64,000 nucleotides of DNA, from positions 722,501 to 786,500 of the forward strand of contig NZ_AP023360.1 of the NCBI RefSeq assembly GCF_018326265.1, in the 5' to 3' direction. Position numbers and translations under genes: made by a program. Source of the stretch: Catellatospora sp. IY07-71. Lineage in GTDB: Bacteria > Actinomycetota > Actinomycetes > Mycobacteriales > Micromonosporaceae. Positions 1-9,109 of this stretch are shown piece by piece. Position 1 is the stretch's first letter. Every line of letters starts with the position of its first letter. The notes under the pieces are model-generated. The model saw only the letters and a list, made by a program, of their open reading frames with translations, was not told where the DNA came from and did not search any database.

Positions 1-1065
1 GTCCCGGCCTTCGGTGTACGCGTACCGCACGTCGCTCGCCGTGAGCTGCTCGGAGTCCGGCCGGGCGTCGCCGGGCGTGCGGTCGTCGCCGGCCTCGGCC
101 ACGCCCAGCAGCCGGGCCAGCGACGTCGCGCCGACCTGCAGCTCGTCGGCCCAGCCCAGCAGCCGGTCGATCGGCTCGACGAGCTGCTGTACGTAGAACA
201 CGGCCGTGACGACCTGCGCCAGCTCGGCCCAGCCCTGGATGTAGAACCAGCCGCCGAGGAACAGCGTGGCCACCACCGGCAGCACGAAGCCGACCTCGAC
301 CACCGGCCAGAACACGGTGCGCAGGCGCAGCGTGCCCCGCTCGGCCAGGTACTGCTCGTGCAGGTCGCGGTCGGTGCGGGTGATGCGGCGGGCGCCGGTG
401 CGCAGCGCCTCGGTGGTGCGCGCGCCGTCGAAGGTCTCGGTGAGCCCGTCGATCACCTCGGAGGAGGCGGCGTTCTCGCGCAGGTACGCCTTGGGGGCGC
501 GGCGCAGGTACCACCGCGCGCCGCCGATGATGATCGGCGCGCCGACCAGGCAGGGCAGGGCGAGCAGCGGGGACAGCCAGATCAGCGCGCCCGCGGTCAG
601 CACCAGGGTGACCGCGGCGATCAGGCTCTCCGGCACGCCGCGGCGCACGCTGTGGGACAGCTGCGCGACATCCCGGCTGGTACGCGTGACCAGGTCCCCG
701 GTGCCCGCCCGCTCCACGGTGGACAGCGGAATGGCCAGCACCCGGTCCACGAACTCCTCACGCAGCTCGGCCAGCACCCGCTCGCCCAGGTTCGCCGAGG
801 AGAACGCGGCGAACCGGGTGAGCACCGCCTGCACCAGCACGAACACCACCAGCGCGACGGCGATGCCGTCGACCGCGGACACGGTGGTGCCGTGCTCGAT
901 CGCGCCGATCAGCCGCCCCAGCAGGAACGGGGTGACCAGGCCCGCCAGCGCGGCCAGGCCGTGCAGCGCGACGACCCGGAACAGCGGGCCGGTGTGCCGC
1001 CGGGTCAGCTGCCGGGCGTAGCGGCGTACCGCGGGCGCATCGGCGACCGGAAGCTGGACCCTCAT
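1..1065 (-). CDS. ABC transporter permease/ATP-binding half (partial, C-terminus outside window)
   Basis: Reading leftwards from an ATG at 1065 the frame stays open for 355 codons to the window edge. The first ~330 residues look like a type-I exporter transmembrane domain (several hydrophobic stretches, an EFVDRVLAIPLSTVERAGTG coupling-helix-like segment). The nucleotide-binding domain only begins (VRYAYTEGRD) before the sequence ends. The start overlaps the stop of the upstream half-transporter gene by four bases (ATGA), so the two are translationally coupled and probably form a heterodimeric exporter. Substrate unknown. As the partner NBD is degenerate, this protein should carry the working ATPase site, but that part lies outside the window. 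Confidence 0.88.
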   Translation of the reverse strand, partial: MRVQLPVADAPAVRRYARQLTRRHTGPLFRVVALHGLAALAGLVTPFLLGRLIGAIEHGTTVSAVDGIAVALVVFVLVQAVLTRFAAFSSANLGERVLAELREEFVDRVLAIPLSTVERAGTGDLVTRTSRDVAQLSHSVRRGVPESLIAAVTLVLTAGALIWLSPLLALPCLVGAPIIIGGARWYLRRAPKAYLRENAASSEVIDGLTETFDGARTTEALRTGARRITRTDRDLHEQYLAERGTLRLRTVFWPVVEVGFVLPVVATLFLGGWFYIQGWAELAQVVTAVFYVQQLVEPIDRLLGWADELQVGATSLARLLGVAEAGDDRTPGDARPDSEQLTASDVRYAYTEGRD

Positions 1066-2762
1066 TCGACACTCCTCGTGACCACGGCCCGGTAACCGGG
1101 CTCGGCGGCCAGCAGCTCGCGGTGGGTGCCCTCGGCGGCGACCTTGCCGTCCTCGACGTACACCACGTGGTCGGCGCGGTCGAGCAGCAGCGGGCTGGTG
1201 GCCGCGACCAGGGTGGTCCGGCCCTGCCGCGCGGCGCCCAGCCGGTCGGCGATGCGGGCCTCGGTGTGCGCGTCGACGGCGCTGGTCGGCTCGACCAGGA
1301 TCAGGATCGGCGGGTCCGCGACCAGGGCGCGGGCCAGCCGCAGCCGCTGCTGCTGGCCGCCGGAGAACTCCCGCCCCCGCTCGGCGACGAACGCGTCCAG
1401 CCCGCCGGGCAGCGCGTCCACGATCTCCTCGGCGGACGCCGCGTGCAGCGCCGCCGTGAGCCGCGCGTCGTCCCCGTCGCCGGCCGGGTCCAGCTCCTCG
1501 CGCAGCGGGCCGCTGAACAGGCGGGCGTTGTTGTCGGCGACCAGGATGCGGGCGCGCACGTCGTCGCGGGTGGCCTCGGCCAGCGGCACGCCGCCCAGGG
1601 TCACCTCGCCCTCGGTGTAGCGGCCGAGCCGGTCGGCGATCTCGATGGCGTCCTCGGGCCGGTCCGCGGCGAGCACGGTCAGCACGCCGGGGCGCAGCGC
1701 CAGGCCGGACTTCACGTCGGCCAGCACGCCGTGCGCGGGCAGCTCCCGGGGCGACGCCGGGCCGGTGATCTCCGGCTCCAGCCGCAGCACCTTCAGCACG
1801 CGCCCCGCCGACACGTGCCCGCGGGTCATCTTCTCCAGCATCTCCGCGAGCGTGCGCAGCGGCATGATCAGGAATGCGGCGTACCCGTAGAAGCTGGCCA
1901 GCTCGCCGGGCTGGATCTCGCCGGTCACCGCCAGCCGCGCGCCGAGCCAGGTGACCAGCGCCAGGAACAGGCCCGGCATGAGCACCTGGATCGCCTCCAG
2001 CAGCGAGTCGATGCGCGCCGCCCGGATGCCCGCCGCGCGCAGCTGCTGCGACTGCTCCCGATACCGGCCGGCGAAGACCTGCTCGCCGCCGATGCCGCGC
2101 AGCACCCGCAGCCCGGCCACGATGTCCACGGCCCGCCCGGTCAGCGTGCCCTGCTGGTCGCGGTACGCCTGCTGGCGGCGGTGCAGCGGCTTGATGAGCA
2201 GGCTGACCACCGCCATCTGCACCGGCACGCCGAGCAGCACCACCAGGCCGAGCTTCACCGACGCGGTGAGCAGGATGATCGTGACGGTGATCAGGCTGAC
2301 CACGGCGGCCGAGCCGCGCGCGGTGATGTCCAGGGCGTTGCCGATCTGCCCGGTGTCGGCCGCGCCGATGGCGACCACCTCGCCGGTGGCCAGCCGCTTG
2401 GGCAGCGTCGCGCCCAGCTTGTTGGCGTGCCGCACCACGGCCTGCACGGTGCGGAAGCTGGCCGACATCCAGTTGAAGATGGCGTTGCGGTGCCGCATGA
2501 TGCCGCTGACCGCCTGCACCAGCCCCAGCAACAGGAACGCCCCGGCCCACTGGGCCAGGGCGGTGGTGTCGCGGGTGGTGATGCCGGCGTCGATCGCCCT
2601 GCCGATCACCATCGGCATCAGCGCCGCGGTGAGCATCCAGATGATGCCGAAGAACATGCCGAACCCGATGGTCGGCAACTGTTGCGAGGCCAGCCACCAC
2701 AGGTATCGGGCGGCTGACCTGGTGTCGGGCGTGCCGGGATCGGCGACAGGTAAGGATCGCAT
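1062..2762 (-). CDS. ABC exporter half with degenerate ATPase domain
   Basis: 566 residues from the ATG at 2762 (a longer in-frame ATG at 2846 would add a non-conserved leader). Transmembrane domain about residues 20-310, NBD about 340-566. The signature SGGQQQRLRLARAL (about residue 467) is intact, but the Walker A position (about 360) reads VLAADRPEDAIEIAD with no GxxGxGK[ST]. Walker B reads ILILVEPTSAVD, with valine in place of the aspartate, and the switch histidine is absent (LVAATSPLLL). Heterodimeric exporters commonly have one such non-hydrolysing site; I infer this is the structural half pairing with the downstream gene. Substrate unknown. Confidence 0.9.
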   Translation of the reverse strand: MRSLPVADPGTPDTRSAARYLWWLASQQLPTIGFGMFFGIIWMLTAALMPMVIGRAIDAGITTRDTTALAQWAGAFLLLGLVQAVSGIMRHRNAIFNWMSASFRTVQAVVRHANKLGATLPKRLATGEVVAIGAADTGQIGNALDITARGSAAVVSLITVTIILLTASVKLGLVVLLGVPVQMAVVSLLIKPLHRRQQAYRDQQGTLTGRAVDIVAGLRVLRGIGGEQVFAGRYREQSQQLRAAGIRAARIDSLLEAIQVLMPGLFLALVTWLGARLAVTGEIQPGELASFYGYAAFLIMPLRTLAEMLEKMTRGHVSAGRVLKVLRLEPEITGPASPRELPAHGVLADVKSGLALRPGVLTVLAADRPEDAIEIADRLGRYTEGEVTLGGVPLAEATRDDVRARILVADNNARLFSGPLREELDPAGDGDDARLTAALHAASAEEIVDALPGGLDAFVAERGREFSGGQQQRLRLARALVADPPILILVEPTSAVDAHTEARIADRLGAARQGRTTLVAATSPLLLDRADHVVYVEDGKVAAEGTHRELLAAEPGYRAVVTRSVE

Positions 2763-2817
2763 AGCGGCGCTGAACTTACTAAAGCCGCGTGCGGAACGCC
2801 AATCGTTTTTCGAGCGT

Positions 2818-3507
2818 TCACGCAGCCAGGAGGCCGGGCACGTCACCCAGACGGCGTACCGTCTCGCCGGTCCAACCCGGATCGCCGTCGGTGTACTCCA
2901 CGGTGCGGATCACGCGCATGCCCAGCGCCGCGGCCGCGTTCAGCTCACCGCCCCAGCCGTCGCCGACGAAGACGCAGTCCTCCGGCGCCACCCCCAGGTC
3001 ACCGCAGACCTTCAGGAAGATCACCGGATCCGGCTTCACCGCGCCCAGCAGGCAGGAGAACGCGGCCACGTCGAACCGGGACGCCAGCGGCTGCCCGCGC
3101 CAGAGCGTCACCGTCTCCGTCGAGCAGTTGCTGACCAGCCCCAGCGGATGGCCCAGCGCGCGCAGCCGGTCCAGCACCGCGAGCGTGGCCGCGGGCGGCC
3201 ACAGCAGCTCGCGGCAGAACCGCAGCCGGGTCACCTCCGCGAACCGCACCGCCTGCTCCGTCGGCTCGCCGCCCAGCCGGTACGCCAGGGTGCGGATCGT
3301 CTCGGCGAGGGTGCCGAACTCACCCCGCATCCGGGCCGACGTCGTGCCGCGGAACAGCGCCGCGAACGGCTCGGGCGCCACGCCCAGCGCCGCCGCCATC
3401 CGCCGGCTCACCTCGTCGCGCTGCTCCTGCGGCCGGTCCGGGAGCAGCGTCTCGTAGAGGTCGAAGAGGATCGCACCCCGCCGCCGCGCCCGCCGCATGT
3501 CCAGCAC
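2818..3507 (-). CDS. HAD-superfamily hydrolase
   Basis: 229 residues. Motif I is FDLYETLLPD (nucleophile Asp near residue 16, with Tyr at the second position as in the haloacid dehalogenase-like subgroup). Motif II is LVSNCS, motif III lysine lies in AVKPDP, and motif IV is VFVGDGWGGEL. A helical cap separates motifs I and II. Expected activity is a phosphatase or dehalogenase on a small substrate, which cannot be specified. The GTG at 3507 is preceded by TAGCCT and six bases, a leaderless -10 arrangement; an ATG three codons later is an alternative. It lies immediately upstream of the ABC pair on the same strand. Confidence 0.88.
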   Translation of the reverse strand: MLDMRRARRRGAILFDLYETLLPDRPQEQRDEVSRRMAAALGVAPEPFAALFRGTTSARMRGEFGTLAETIRTLAYRLGGEPTEQAVRFAEVTRLRFCRELLWPPAATLAVLDRLRALGHPLGLVSNCSTETVTLWRGQPLASRFDVAAFSCLLGAVKPDPVIFLKVCGDLGVAPEDCVFVGDGWGGELNAAAALGMRVIRTVEYTDGDPGWTGETVRRLGDVPGLLAA

Positions 3508-3590
3508 GCGCAGAGGCTACCGGAGTATGGGACGCGAGGGCACCGCTGTCCGGCCGGGATCGGCGTCACGGGCGGACCGTTCCGCGTCGG

Positions 3591-3845
3591 TCACCGGTCG
3601 ACGGGGGTGAAGTCCCAGACGTGGGGCGAGCGGGCGGTGAGATTGTCGGGCGGGTCGGGCAGCGGACGCGGGTCGCTGCGCCAGCGGGAGATGACCACGA
3701 TGCGCTGGTCGGTGGAGGAGAACACCTCGCTGGCGATGTGCAGCGGCTCGACCTCGATCCGCGGCACCGCCTCGTCGCATACCCAGTTCAGCAGGTCCGT
3801 GAAGGTGCGCGGGTATGCGCGCACCTCCCACATCCGCACGATCAC
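3591..3845 (-). CDS. small conserved hypothetical protein
   Basis: 84 residues from a GTG at 3845, preceded by GAGGG at seven bases; upstream codons in the same frame look like shadow of the tsaD region. The protein begins VIVRMWEVRAYPRTFTDLLNW and ends in WDFTPVDR. It has no signal peptide, membrane segment or metal motif. The pattern of a short beta strand, helix, then strands (ASEVFSSTDQRIVVISRW) recalls a dimeric ferredoxin-like (antibiotic-biosynthesis monooxygenase-type) fold, but no catalytic residues support that. It sits just downstream of tsaD on the same strand. Function unknown. Confidence 0.6.
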   Translation of the reverse strand: MIVRMWEVRAYPRTFTDLLNWVCDEAVPRIEVEPLHIASEVFSSTDQRIVVISRWRSDPRPLPDPPDNLTARSPHVWDFTPVDR

Positions 3846-3871
3846 GTCGTCGCCCTCAGCACCGGGCAAAG

Positions 3872-4924
3872 CTACACGCCCACCAGCGTCAGCGGCATCG
3901 CGGAGTCGGCCGGGAAGTCCAGCTTGGACGGAGCGTTGCCGGCGGCCACCAGATGCGCCCCGAGCGCGGCGACCATGGCGCCGTTGTCCGTGCACAGCTT
4001 CGGCCGGGGCACCCGCACCGTGATGCCGTACTTCGCGGCGCGCTCGGCGGCCATCGCCTTCAGCCGCGAGTTCGCCGCCACGCCGCCGCCGATGACCAGG
4101 GTGTCGATGCCCTGCGTCCGGCAGGCGTCGATCGCCTTCATGGTCAGCACGTCGCAGACCGCGTCCTGGAAGCTCGCCGCCACGTCGTCGACCGGCACCG
4201 GCTCGCCGCTGCGCTCACGCGCCTCGACCCAGCGGGCCACGGCCGTCTTCAGGCCGGAGAAGGAGAAGTCGAACCGGTGCTCGACCAGGTCCTTCGGGGC
4301 GGTCAGGCCGCGCGGGAAGGTGATCGCGAGCGGGTCGCCGTTGCGGGCCGCCCTGTCGATCGGCGGGCCGCCCGGGAACGGCATGCCCAGCAGCCGGGCC
4401 ACCTTGTCGAACGCCTCGCCGGCCGCGTCGTCGATGGTCGCGCCGAGCGGGGTCACCCCGCGGGCCAGGTCGTCGACCCGCAGCAGCGAGGAGTGCCCAC
4501 CGGAGACCAGCAGCGCGATCGCCGGCTCGGGCAGCGGCCCGTGCTCCAGGGTGTCCACCGCCACGTGCGCGGCCAGGTGGTTCACCCCGTAGATCGGCTT
4601 CTCGGCGGCCAGCGCCAGGCCCTTGGCCCCGGCGACGCCGACCAGCAGCGCCCCGGCCAGGCCCGGCCCGGCGGTCACCGCGATGGCGTCGATGTCGGCC
4701 AGGGTCACCCCGGCTTCGTCCAGCGCCCGGTGCAGCGTCGGCACCAGCGCCTGCAGGTGGGCGCGGCTGGCCACCTCGGGCACCACGCCGCCGAAGCGGG
4801 CGTGCTCGTCCACGCTGGAGGCGAGCGCGTCGGCCAGCAGGGTGTGCCCCCGCACGATGCCCACGCCGGTCTCGTCGCAGCTGCTCTCGATGCCGAGAAC
4901 CAGCGGCTCATCCTTCAAGGTCAC
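3872..4924 (-). CDS. tsaD: tRNA N6-adenosine threonylcarbamoyltransferase TsaD
   Basis: 350 residues, the family's usual length. TsaD transfers the threonylcarbamoyl group to A37 of ANN-decoding tRNAs. Visible are the N-terminal [10 protein letters not shown] phosphate loop, the metal-binding HLAAH ([10 protein letters not shown]), [10 protein letters not shown], the [16 protein letters not shown] segment, and the C-terminal [13 protein letters not shown] and CTDNGAMVA motifs. The GTG start at 4924 overlaps the rimI stop (GTGA), so tsaB, rimI and tsaD form a coupled minus-strand operon. This is the last gene of that operon. Confidence 0.97.
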   Translation of the reverse strand: MTLKDEPLVLGIESSCDETGVGIVRGHTLLADALASSVDEHARFGGVVPEVASRAHLQALVPTLHRALDEAGVTLADIDAIAVTAGPGLAGALLVGVAGAKGLALAAEKPIYGVNHLAAHVAVDTLEHGPLPEPAIALLVSGGHSSLLRVDDLARGVTPLGATIDDAAGEAFDKVARLLGMPFPGGPPIDRAARNGDPLAITFPRGLTAPKDLVEHRFDFSFSGLKTAVARWVEARERSGEPVPVDDVAASFQDAVCDVLTMKAIDACRTQGIDTLVIGGGVAANSRLKAMAAERAAKYGITVRVPRPKLCTDNGAMVAALGAHLVAAGNAPSKLDFPADSAMPLTLVGV

Positions 4925-5361
4925 GGTTCTTCCCGTCTCATCACCAGGGCGTCGGTGTTGCTGGGCTGGTAGTAGCCCTTGCGTACGCCGATCGCCTCGA
5001 AGCCGTACGCGGCGTAGAGCCGCTGCGCGGCGGCGTTGTCCGCCGCGACCTCCAGCAGGATCTGCTTCACCCCGTGCCGCCCCGCCTCGGCGAGCAGCCC
5101 TTCCAGCAGCGCCCGGCCGATGCCGCGCCGCTGGGCGTCCCGGCGTACCGCGATGTTGTTGATCCAGCCTTCGCCCTGCCCGACGGCCAGCCCGGCGTAG
5201 CCGAGCACGCTGCCGTCGTCGTCCGTGGCGACCAGGTAGTGGTGCCCGTTGGCCAGCTCGTTCCAGAACATGGCCGCCGTCCACTGCTCGGCGCCGAACA
5301 GGTCCGCCTCGACCGGCAGCAGTTCGTCGATCTGCCACCACCGCAGCCGGTCGATCTTCAT
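4921..5361 (-). CDS. rimI: ribosomal protein S18-alanine N-acetyltransferase-like GNAT enzyme
   Basis: 146 residues of the GNAT fold. The acetyl-CoA loop is [18 protein letters not shown], followed by [29 protein letters not shown], the RimI-type C-terminus with the Tyr used as general acid. Known role of the family: N-alpha acetylation of protein N-termini such as S18. It lies between tsaB and tsaD with ATGA and GTGA overlaps at its two ends, an arrangement widespread in actinobacteria. Assignment to RimI rests on family motifs plus this neighbourhood; the real substrate in this organism is not known. Confidence 0.93.
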   Translation of the reverse strand: MKIDRLRWWQIDELLPVEADLFGAEQWTAAMFWNELANGHHYLVATDDDGSVLGYAGLAVGQGEGWINNIAVRRDAQRRGIGRALLEGLLAEAGRHGVKQILLEVAADNAAAQRLYAAYGFEAIGVRKGYYQPSNTDALVMRREEP

Positions 5362-6035
5362 CGTTCGCTCGCCGACAGCGCGGGCTTGCGGGCCGACGGC
5401 TCGACCGCGTCTGGGCGGCGCAGGTAGAGCGGGGTGAGCGGCTCGCTCGGCGCGCCCTCACGGACCCGCTGTGCGGCGATCTCGACCAGCGCCCCGGGGT
5501 CCGGGAAGCGGGCGTCGCCCACGGGCAGGCCGAGCTGGTCGGCGTACTTCTGCGCGCCCTCGCCCACGGCCGTGGTCACGCCGAACTCCGCGAGCCGGGG
5601 TGCCACGTCGGCGGGCTTGTCCACGGCCGGGCCGGTCAGCGGGCTGCCGTCGGCGTACACCGCCCAGTAGACCTCGCGGCGGCGGGCGTCCGTGGCGACC
5701 AGGACCCGTCCCGTGGTGCGCAGGCCCAGCGCGTCCAGCGTGCAGACGCCGTACGCCGGGATGCCCAGCACCATCGTCAGCGAGGCCGCCGTGACCAGGC
5801 CCACCCGCAGCCCCGTAAACGGGCCGGGACCCACCCCCGCGACGACCGCGCCCAGGTCGCGGGGCTTGACGCCCGCCTCGGCCAGCACTGCGTCCAGCTG
5901 CGGCGCGAGCAGCTCGCCGTGCGCCTTGCCATCGACCGCCGCCCGCTGCGCGAGCACCGCATACCCCGACGGGCCGACCTCCGCCAGCGCCGCCGTCACG
6001 GCCGGCGTAGCGGTATCCAGAACCAGCACCAACAC
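5358..6035 (-). CDS. tsaB: tRNA threonylcarbamoyladenosine biosynthesis protein TsaB
   Basis: 225 residues from the GTG at 6035. TsaB is the inactive TsaD paralogue that scaffolds the TsaB-TsaD-TsaE complex. The N-terminus [16 protein letters not shown], then [22 protein letters not shown] text and [17 protein letters not shown], is diagnostic. The GTG at 6035 is preferred over the in-frame GTG at 6056: it gives the family's standard N-terminus, and TAGGGT lies exactly seven bases upstream, matching a leaderless promoter. It overlaps rimI by ATGA. The gene is divergent from alr, with about 170 bp between. Confidence 0.95.
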   Translation of the reverse strand: MLVLVLDTATPAVTAALAEVGPSGYAVLAQRAAVDGKAHGELLAPQLDAVLAEAGVKPRDLGAVVAGVGPGPFTGLRVGLVTAASLTMVLGIPAYGVCTLDALGLRTTGRVLVATDARRREVYWAVYADGSPLTGPAVDKPADVAPRLAEFGVTTAVGEGAQKYADQLGLPVGDARFPDPGALVEIAAQRVREGAPSEPLTPLYLRRPDAVEPSARKPALSASER

Positions 6036-6069
6036 GCCACCCACCCTACTGCCCACCCCGCCCCACCCG

Positions 6070-6088
6070 GTTGATCATGAACCTATGG
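6070..6088. repeat. solo arm of a dispersed inverted-repeat element
   Basis: GTTGATCATGAACCTATGG here differs by one base from the left terminal arm of the complete nested palindrome at 33761-33895, and GGCGTGTC follows in both at similar distance. No matching right arm is present before alr. It looks like a decayed or half copy of the same element. It lies in the tsaB-alr divergent intergenic region, at one edge of the alr-tsaE block whose orientation is unexpected. Confidence 0.6.
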
Positions 6089-6203
6089 CAAGGCTCGGCG
6101 GCGTGTCGTGGACACAGCCTCCTGATCGACTTCCGGCCGCCGGTTCTGGGACGGCGCGCGGCCCTGGGCGGTGTGCGGCGTACTGCTGGGTAGTCTGGGA
6201 CAC

Positions 6204-7340
6204 ATGTGGCAAGGCGACGCTCAATCCCAGGTCGTGGTCGACCTCGACGCGATCCGCGCGAACGTGGCCACGCTGCGGTCGCACACCACCGCGCAGGTGA
6301 TGGCCGTGGTCAAGGGCGACGGGTACGGGCACGGCATGGTCGCCGCCGCCCGCGCCGCGCTGTCCGGCGGCGCGACCTGGCTCGGCGTGTGCACCCTGGA
6401 GGAGGCCTTCGGCCTGCGCGACGCCGGCCTGACCGCCCCCGTGCTGTCCTGGCTGTGGCTGCCCGGCCAGCCGGTGGGCCGCGCGATCGAGCGTGACGTC
6501 GATCTCAGCGTGGCCAGCCTGTCCCAGCTCGCGGCCGTGCTCGCCGGGGCGCGCGAGGCCGGTCGCGCCGCGCGGCTACACCTCAAGATCGACACTGGTC
6601 TGTCCCGGGGCGGCGCCACCGCGCAGGAGTGGCCGCAGCTCGTCGAGGCCGCCGCCAAGGCCCAGGCCGACGGGTACGCCGAGATCGTCGGCGTGTGGAG
6701 CCACTTCGTGTACGCCGACGCCCCCGGCCACGAGACCATCGACCACCAGCTCGCCGGTTTCACGGATGCGCTCGGCGTCGCGTTGCGCCTCGGCGTCGAG
6801 CCGCAGCTGCGCCACATCGCGAACTCGGCCGCCACGCTGACCCGCCCCGACGCTCACTTCGACCTGGTCCGGCCCGGCATCGCCGTGTACGGCCTGTCCC
6901 CCGTCGAGGACCCGGCGATCCGCGCCTCGCTGCGCCCCGCGATGACCGCCCGCGCCCGGGTGCTGCTGTCCAAGCGCCTGCCCGCCGGCCAGGGCATCTC
7001 GTACGGGCACACCTACGTCACCGAGCGCGAGTCGACCGTGGCCCTGGTGCCGCTCGGCTACGCCGACGGGGTGCCCCGGCACGCCTCCAACAGCGGCCCG
7101 GTGCTGCTCAACGGCGCCCGCTACACCGTCGCCGGGCGGGTGTGCATGGACCAGTTCGTGGTCGACGCCGGGGACGCGCCGGTCGCCGAGGGCGACGAGG
7201 TGATCCTCTTCGGGCCGGGCGACCGCGGCGAGCCCACCGCCGACGACTGGGCCGACGCCGTCGGCACCATCAACTACGAGATCGTCACCCGTTTCGGCAG
7301 CTCCCGGGTCCCGCGCGTGTACCGCGGTGATGACGCGTGA
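6204..7340 (+). CDS. alr: alanine racemase
   Basis: 378 residues. PLP-dependent interconversion of L- and D-alanine for peptidoglycan. The PLP lysine is K37 in AVVKGDGYGHG (glycine replaces the common alanine before Asp), and the catalytic tyrosine lies in GISYGHTYVTERES near residue 267. Barrel strands such as LHLKIDTGLSRGG and the C-terminal GRVCMDQFVVD are typical. The ATG at 6204 follows TAGTCT plus seven bases, a leaderless start; the in-frame ATG at 6171 adds non-homologous residues. It is first of alr-hydrolase-tsaE. Confidence 0.96.
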   Translation: MWQGDAQSQVVVDLDAIRANVATLRSHTTAQVMAVVKGDGYGHGMVAAARAALSGGATWLGVCTLEEAFGLRDAGLTAPVLSWLWLPGQPVGRAIERDVDLSVASLSQLAAVLAGAREAGRAARLHLKIDTGLSRGGATAQEWPQLVEAAAKAQADGYAEIVGVWSHFVYADAPGHETIDHQLAGFTDALGVALRLGVEPQLRHIANSAATLTRPDAHFDLVRPGIAVYGLSPVEDPAIRASLRPAMTARARVLLSKRLPAGQGISYGHTYVTERESTVALVPLGYADGVPRHASNSGPVLLNGARYTVAGRVCMDQFVVDAGDAPVAEGDEVILFGPGDRGEPTADDWADAVGTINYEIVTRFGSSRVPRVYRGDDA

Positions 7341-7392
7341 GCGCCCGGACCGCGGGCGCGGCGGCTCGTGACGGCCGCGGCGGGGTGACCGC

Positions 7393-7470
7393 ATGAGCGA
7401 GCCTTGCGAGCGAATCGGCTGGCACGGCTCGGCTCAGGCACGCGACGAGCGCAGCGAGGAGCGGGCATGA
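7393..7470 (+). repeat. 78-bp start-codon-delivering repeat / bridging mini-ORF
   Basis: An ATG at 7393 opens a 25-codon frame (begins MSEPCERIGW, ends DERSEERA) whose TGA at 7468-7470 overlaps the ATG of the hydrolase gene as ATGA. The same design, the same length and the shared block GAGCGCAGCGAGG recur at 28797-28874 in front of nirB. It brings its own SD-like GCGAGGAGCGGGC to the downstream gene. I read it as one copy of a dispersed extragenic element rather than a true protein gene. Confidence 0.6.
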
Positions 7471-8612
7471 GCGACACGACCGCCGAGAGCAAGGCCGTGG
7501 CGAAGGACAAGACGGCAGGCGGCAGGCGGCGGGCCGGGCTGATCGGCGCCGTGATCGGTGTCGCCGCGGCCGGGGTCGCCGCGGGCGTCGCCGTCGAGCG
7601 GCTGGTCGTCCGGCGCACCCGGGAGAAGCCGGAAGGCGACCCGTTCGCCGACGAGCCCTTCGGCCGCCTGCCGTACGACGAGACGCTCACCGTCACCACC
7701 GACGACGGCGTCGAGCTGCACGTCGAGATCGTCGAGCCGGTCGACGGGATCGCGGTCGAGCCGCTGCGCCCCGGCCCACCCGAGCCGACCATCATCTTCG
7801 TCCACGGTTTCTGCCTCGACCAGGGCACCTTCCACTTCCAGCGCAAGGCCCTGGACGCGCTCGGCGAGCACCGCATGGTCTTCTACGACCAGCCGGGCCA
7901 CGGCCTGTCCACCGCGCTGCACGAGGGCGAGTACGAGCTGCCCGCGCTCGGCGACGCGCTCTACGACGTCATCAAGGCCACCGCCCCGGTCGGGCCGATC
8001 GTGCTGGTCGGCCACTCCATGGGCGGCATGGCCATCATGGCCTGCGCCGAGCAGCACCCCGACCTGTTCGCCGACCGGGTGGCGGGCGCCGTGCTCATGG
8101 CCACGAGCGGCGGCCAGCTCGACGGCATCAGCTACGGCAACCTGCCCAACATCCTCAACCGGGCCAGCGGCCCGCTGCTCGGCCTGCTCACCGGCGCGGC
8201 CCGGTTCACCGGCCCGATGATCGACGCGGCCCGGCAGGCCAGCACCGACCTCGCCTGGCTGCTGACCAGGCGGTACGGCTTCGGCGGCGACAAGCCCAGC
8301 CCGGCGCTGGTGTCGTACGTGGAGCAGATGAACTCGCGGACCAGCACCGAGACCGTCGCCCGCTACATCCGCACCATCAACAGCCACGCCCGCTACCCCG
8401 CGCTGCGCGCCCTCAACCAGGTGCCCGTGCTGGTCATCTGCGGCGACTGCGACCTGATCACCCCGGTGGCGCACTCCGAGGAGATCTGCCGGCTGCTGCC
8501 GCACGCCAAGATGGTCCTGATCCCCGACAGCGGACACGTGACCATGCTGGAGCACGCCGACGAGGTCAACCAGGCACTGATCACCTTCCTGGACGAGCTG
8601 GAGCTCCGATGA
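7467..8612 (+). CDS. membrane-anchored alpha/beta hydrolase
   Basis: 381 residues from the ATG at 7467 with a strong GCGAGGAG site. A short cytosolic start with basic residues is followed by one hydrophobic segment (about residues 23-45, GLIGAVIGVAAAGVAAGVAV), then an alpha/beta hydrolase domain: IIFVHGF (oxyanion loop), YDQPGHGLS, nucleophile elbow GHSMGGMA, ICGDCDLITP with the acid Asp, and DSGHVTMLEH with the catalytic His. Hydrolases of this type commonly lie between alr and tsaE in actinobacteria; the substrate is unknown. The ATGA overlap at its end couples it to tsaE. Confidence 0.92.
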   Translation: MSDTTAESKAVAKDKTAGGRRRAGLIGAVIGVAAAGVAAGVAVERLVVRRTREKPEGDPFADEPFGRLPYDETLTVTTDDGVELHVEIVEPVDGIAVEPLRPGPPEPTIIFVHGFCLDQGTFHFQRKALDALGEHRMVFYDQPGHGLSTALHEGEYELPALGDALYDVIKATAPVGPIVLVGHSMGGMAIMACAEQHPDLFADRVAGAVLMATSGGQLDGISYGNLPNILNRASGPLLGLLTGAARFTGPMIDAARQASTDLAWLLTRRYGFGGDKPSPALVSYVEQMNSRTSTETVARYIRTINSHARYPALRALNQVPVLVICGDCDLITPVAHSEEICRLLPHAKMVLIPDSGHVTMLEHADEVNQALITFLDELELR

Positions 8613-9082
8613 TCCTGACCACCGTGGACGACACCCGCGCCTTCGGCGCCCGCCTGGCGGCCGTGCTGCAGCCAGGCGACCTGGTCGTGCTCAGCGGCCC
8701 GCTCGGCGCGGGCAAGACCGCCCTGGCCCAGGGCGTCGGGCGCGGCCTGCGGGTGCTCGGCGACGTCACCTCGCCGACGTTCGTCATCGCGCGCGTGCAC
8801 CGGCCCGACCGGGCCGCGGGCGGCACGGTGCCGATGGTGCACGTGGACGCGTACCGGCTGGGCAGCGTCACCGACCCGCGCGCCCAGGTCGACGACCTCG
8901 ACCTCGACGCCTCGGTCGACGACTCGGTCACCCTCGTCGAGTGGGGCGAGGGCATGGTCGAGCAGCTCGCCGACTCCTACCTGGAGGTCCGCATCGACCG
9001 CCGCGACGACGACACCCGCGAGGTCACCCTCGTCGGCCACGCCGGCACCTGGCCCACCCGCCTCGCACCCCTCACCCCCTAG
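8609..9082 (+). CDS. tsaE: tRNA threonylcarbamoyladenosine biosynthesis ATPase TsaE
   Basis: 157 residues. TsaE is the P-loop ATPase of the t6A complex with TsaB and TsaD. Walker A GPLGAGKTAL lies at residues 30-39, then DVTSPTFVIARVH, HVDAYRL and TLVEWGEG, all standard for the family. Translation is coupled to the upstream hydrolase (ATGA). In relatives tsaE is normally followed directly by tsaB on the same strand; here tsaB is on the other side of alr and on the opposite strand. Confidence 0.95.
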   Translation: MILTTVDDTRAFGARLAAVLQPGDLVVLSGPLGAGKTALAQGVGRGLRVLGDVTSPTFVIARVHRPDRAAGGTVPMVHVDAYRLGSVTDPRAQVDDLDLDASVDDSVTLVEWGEGMVEQLADSYLEVRIDRRDDDTREVTLVGHAGTWPTRLAPLTP

Positions 9083-9109
9083 CCCCGCCACGGGCGGGCT
9101 TCTCGGCCT

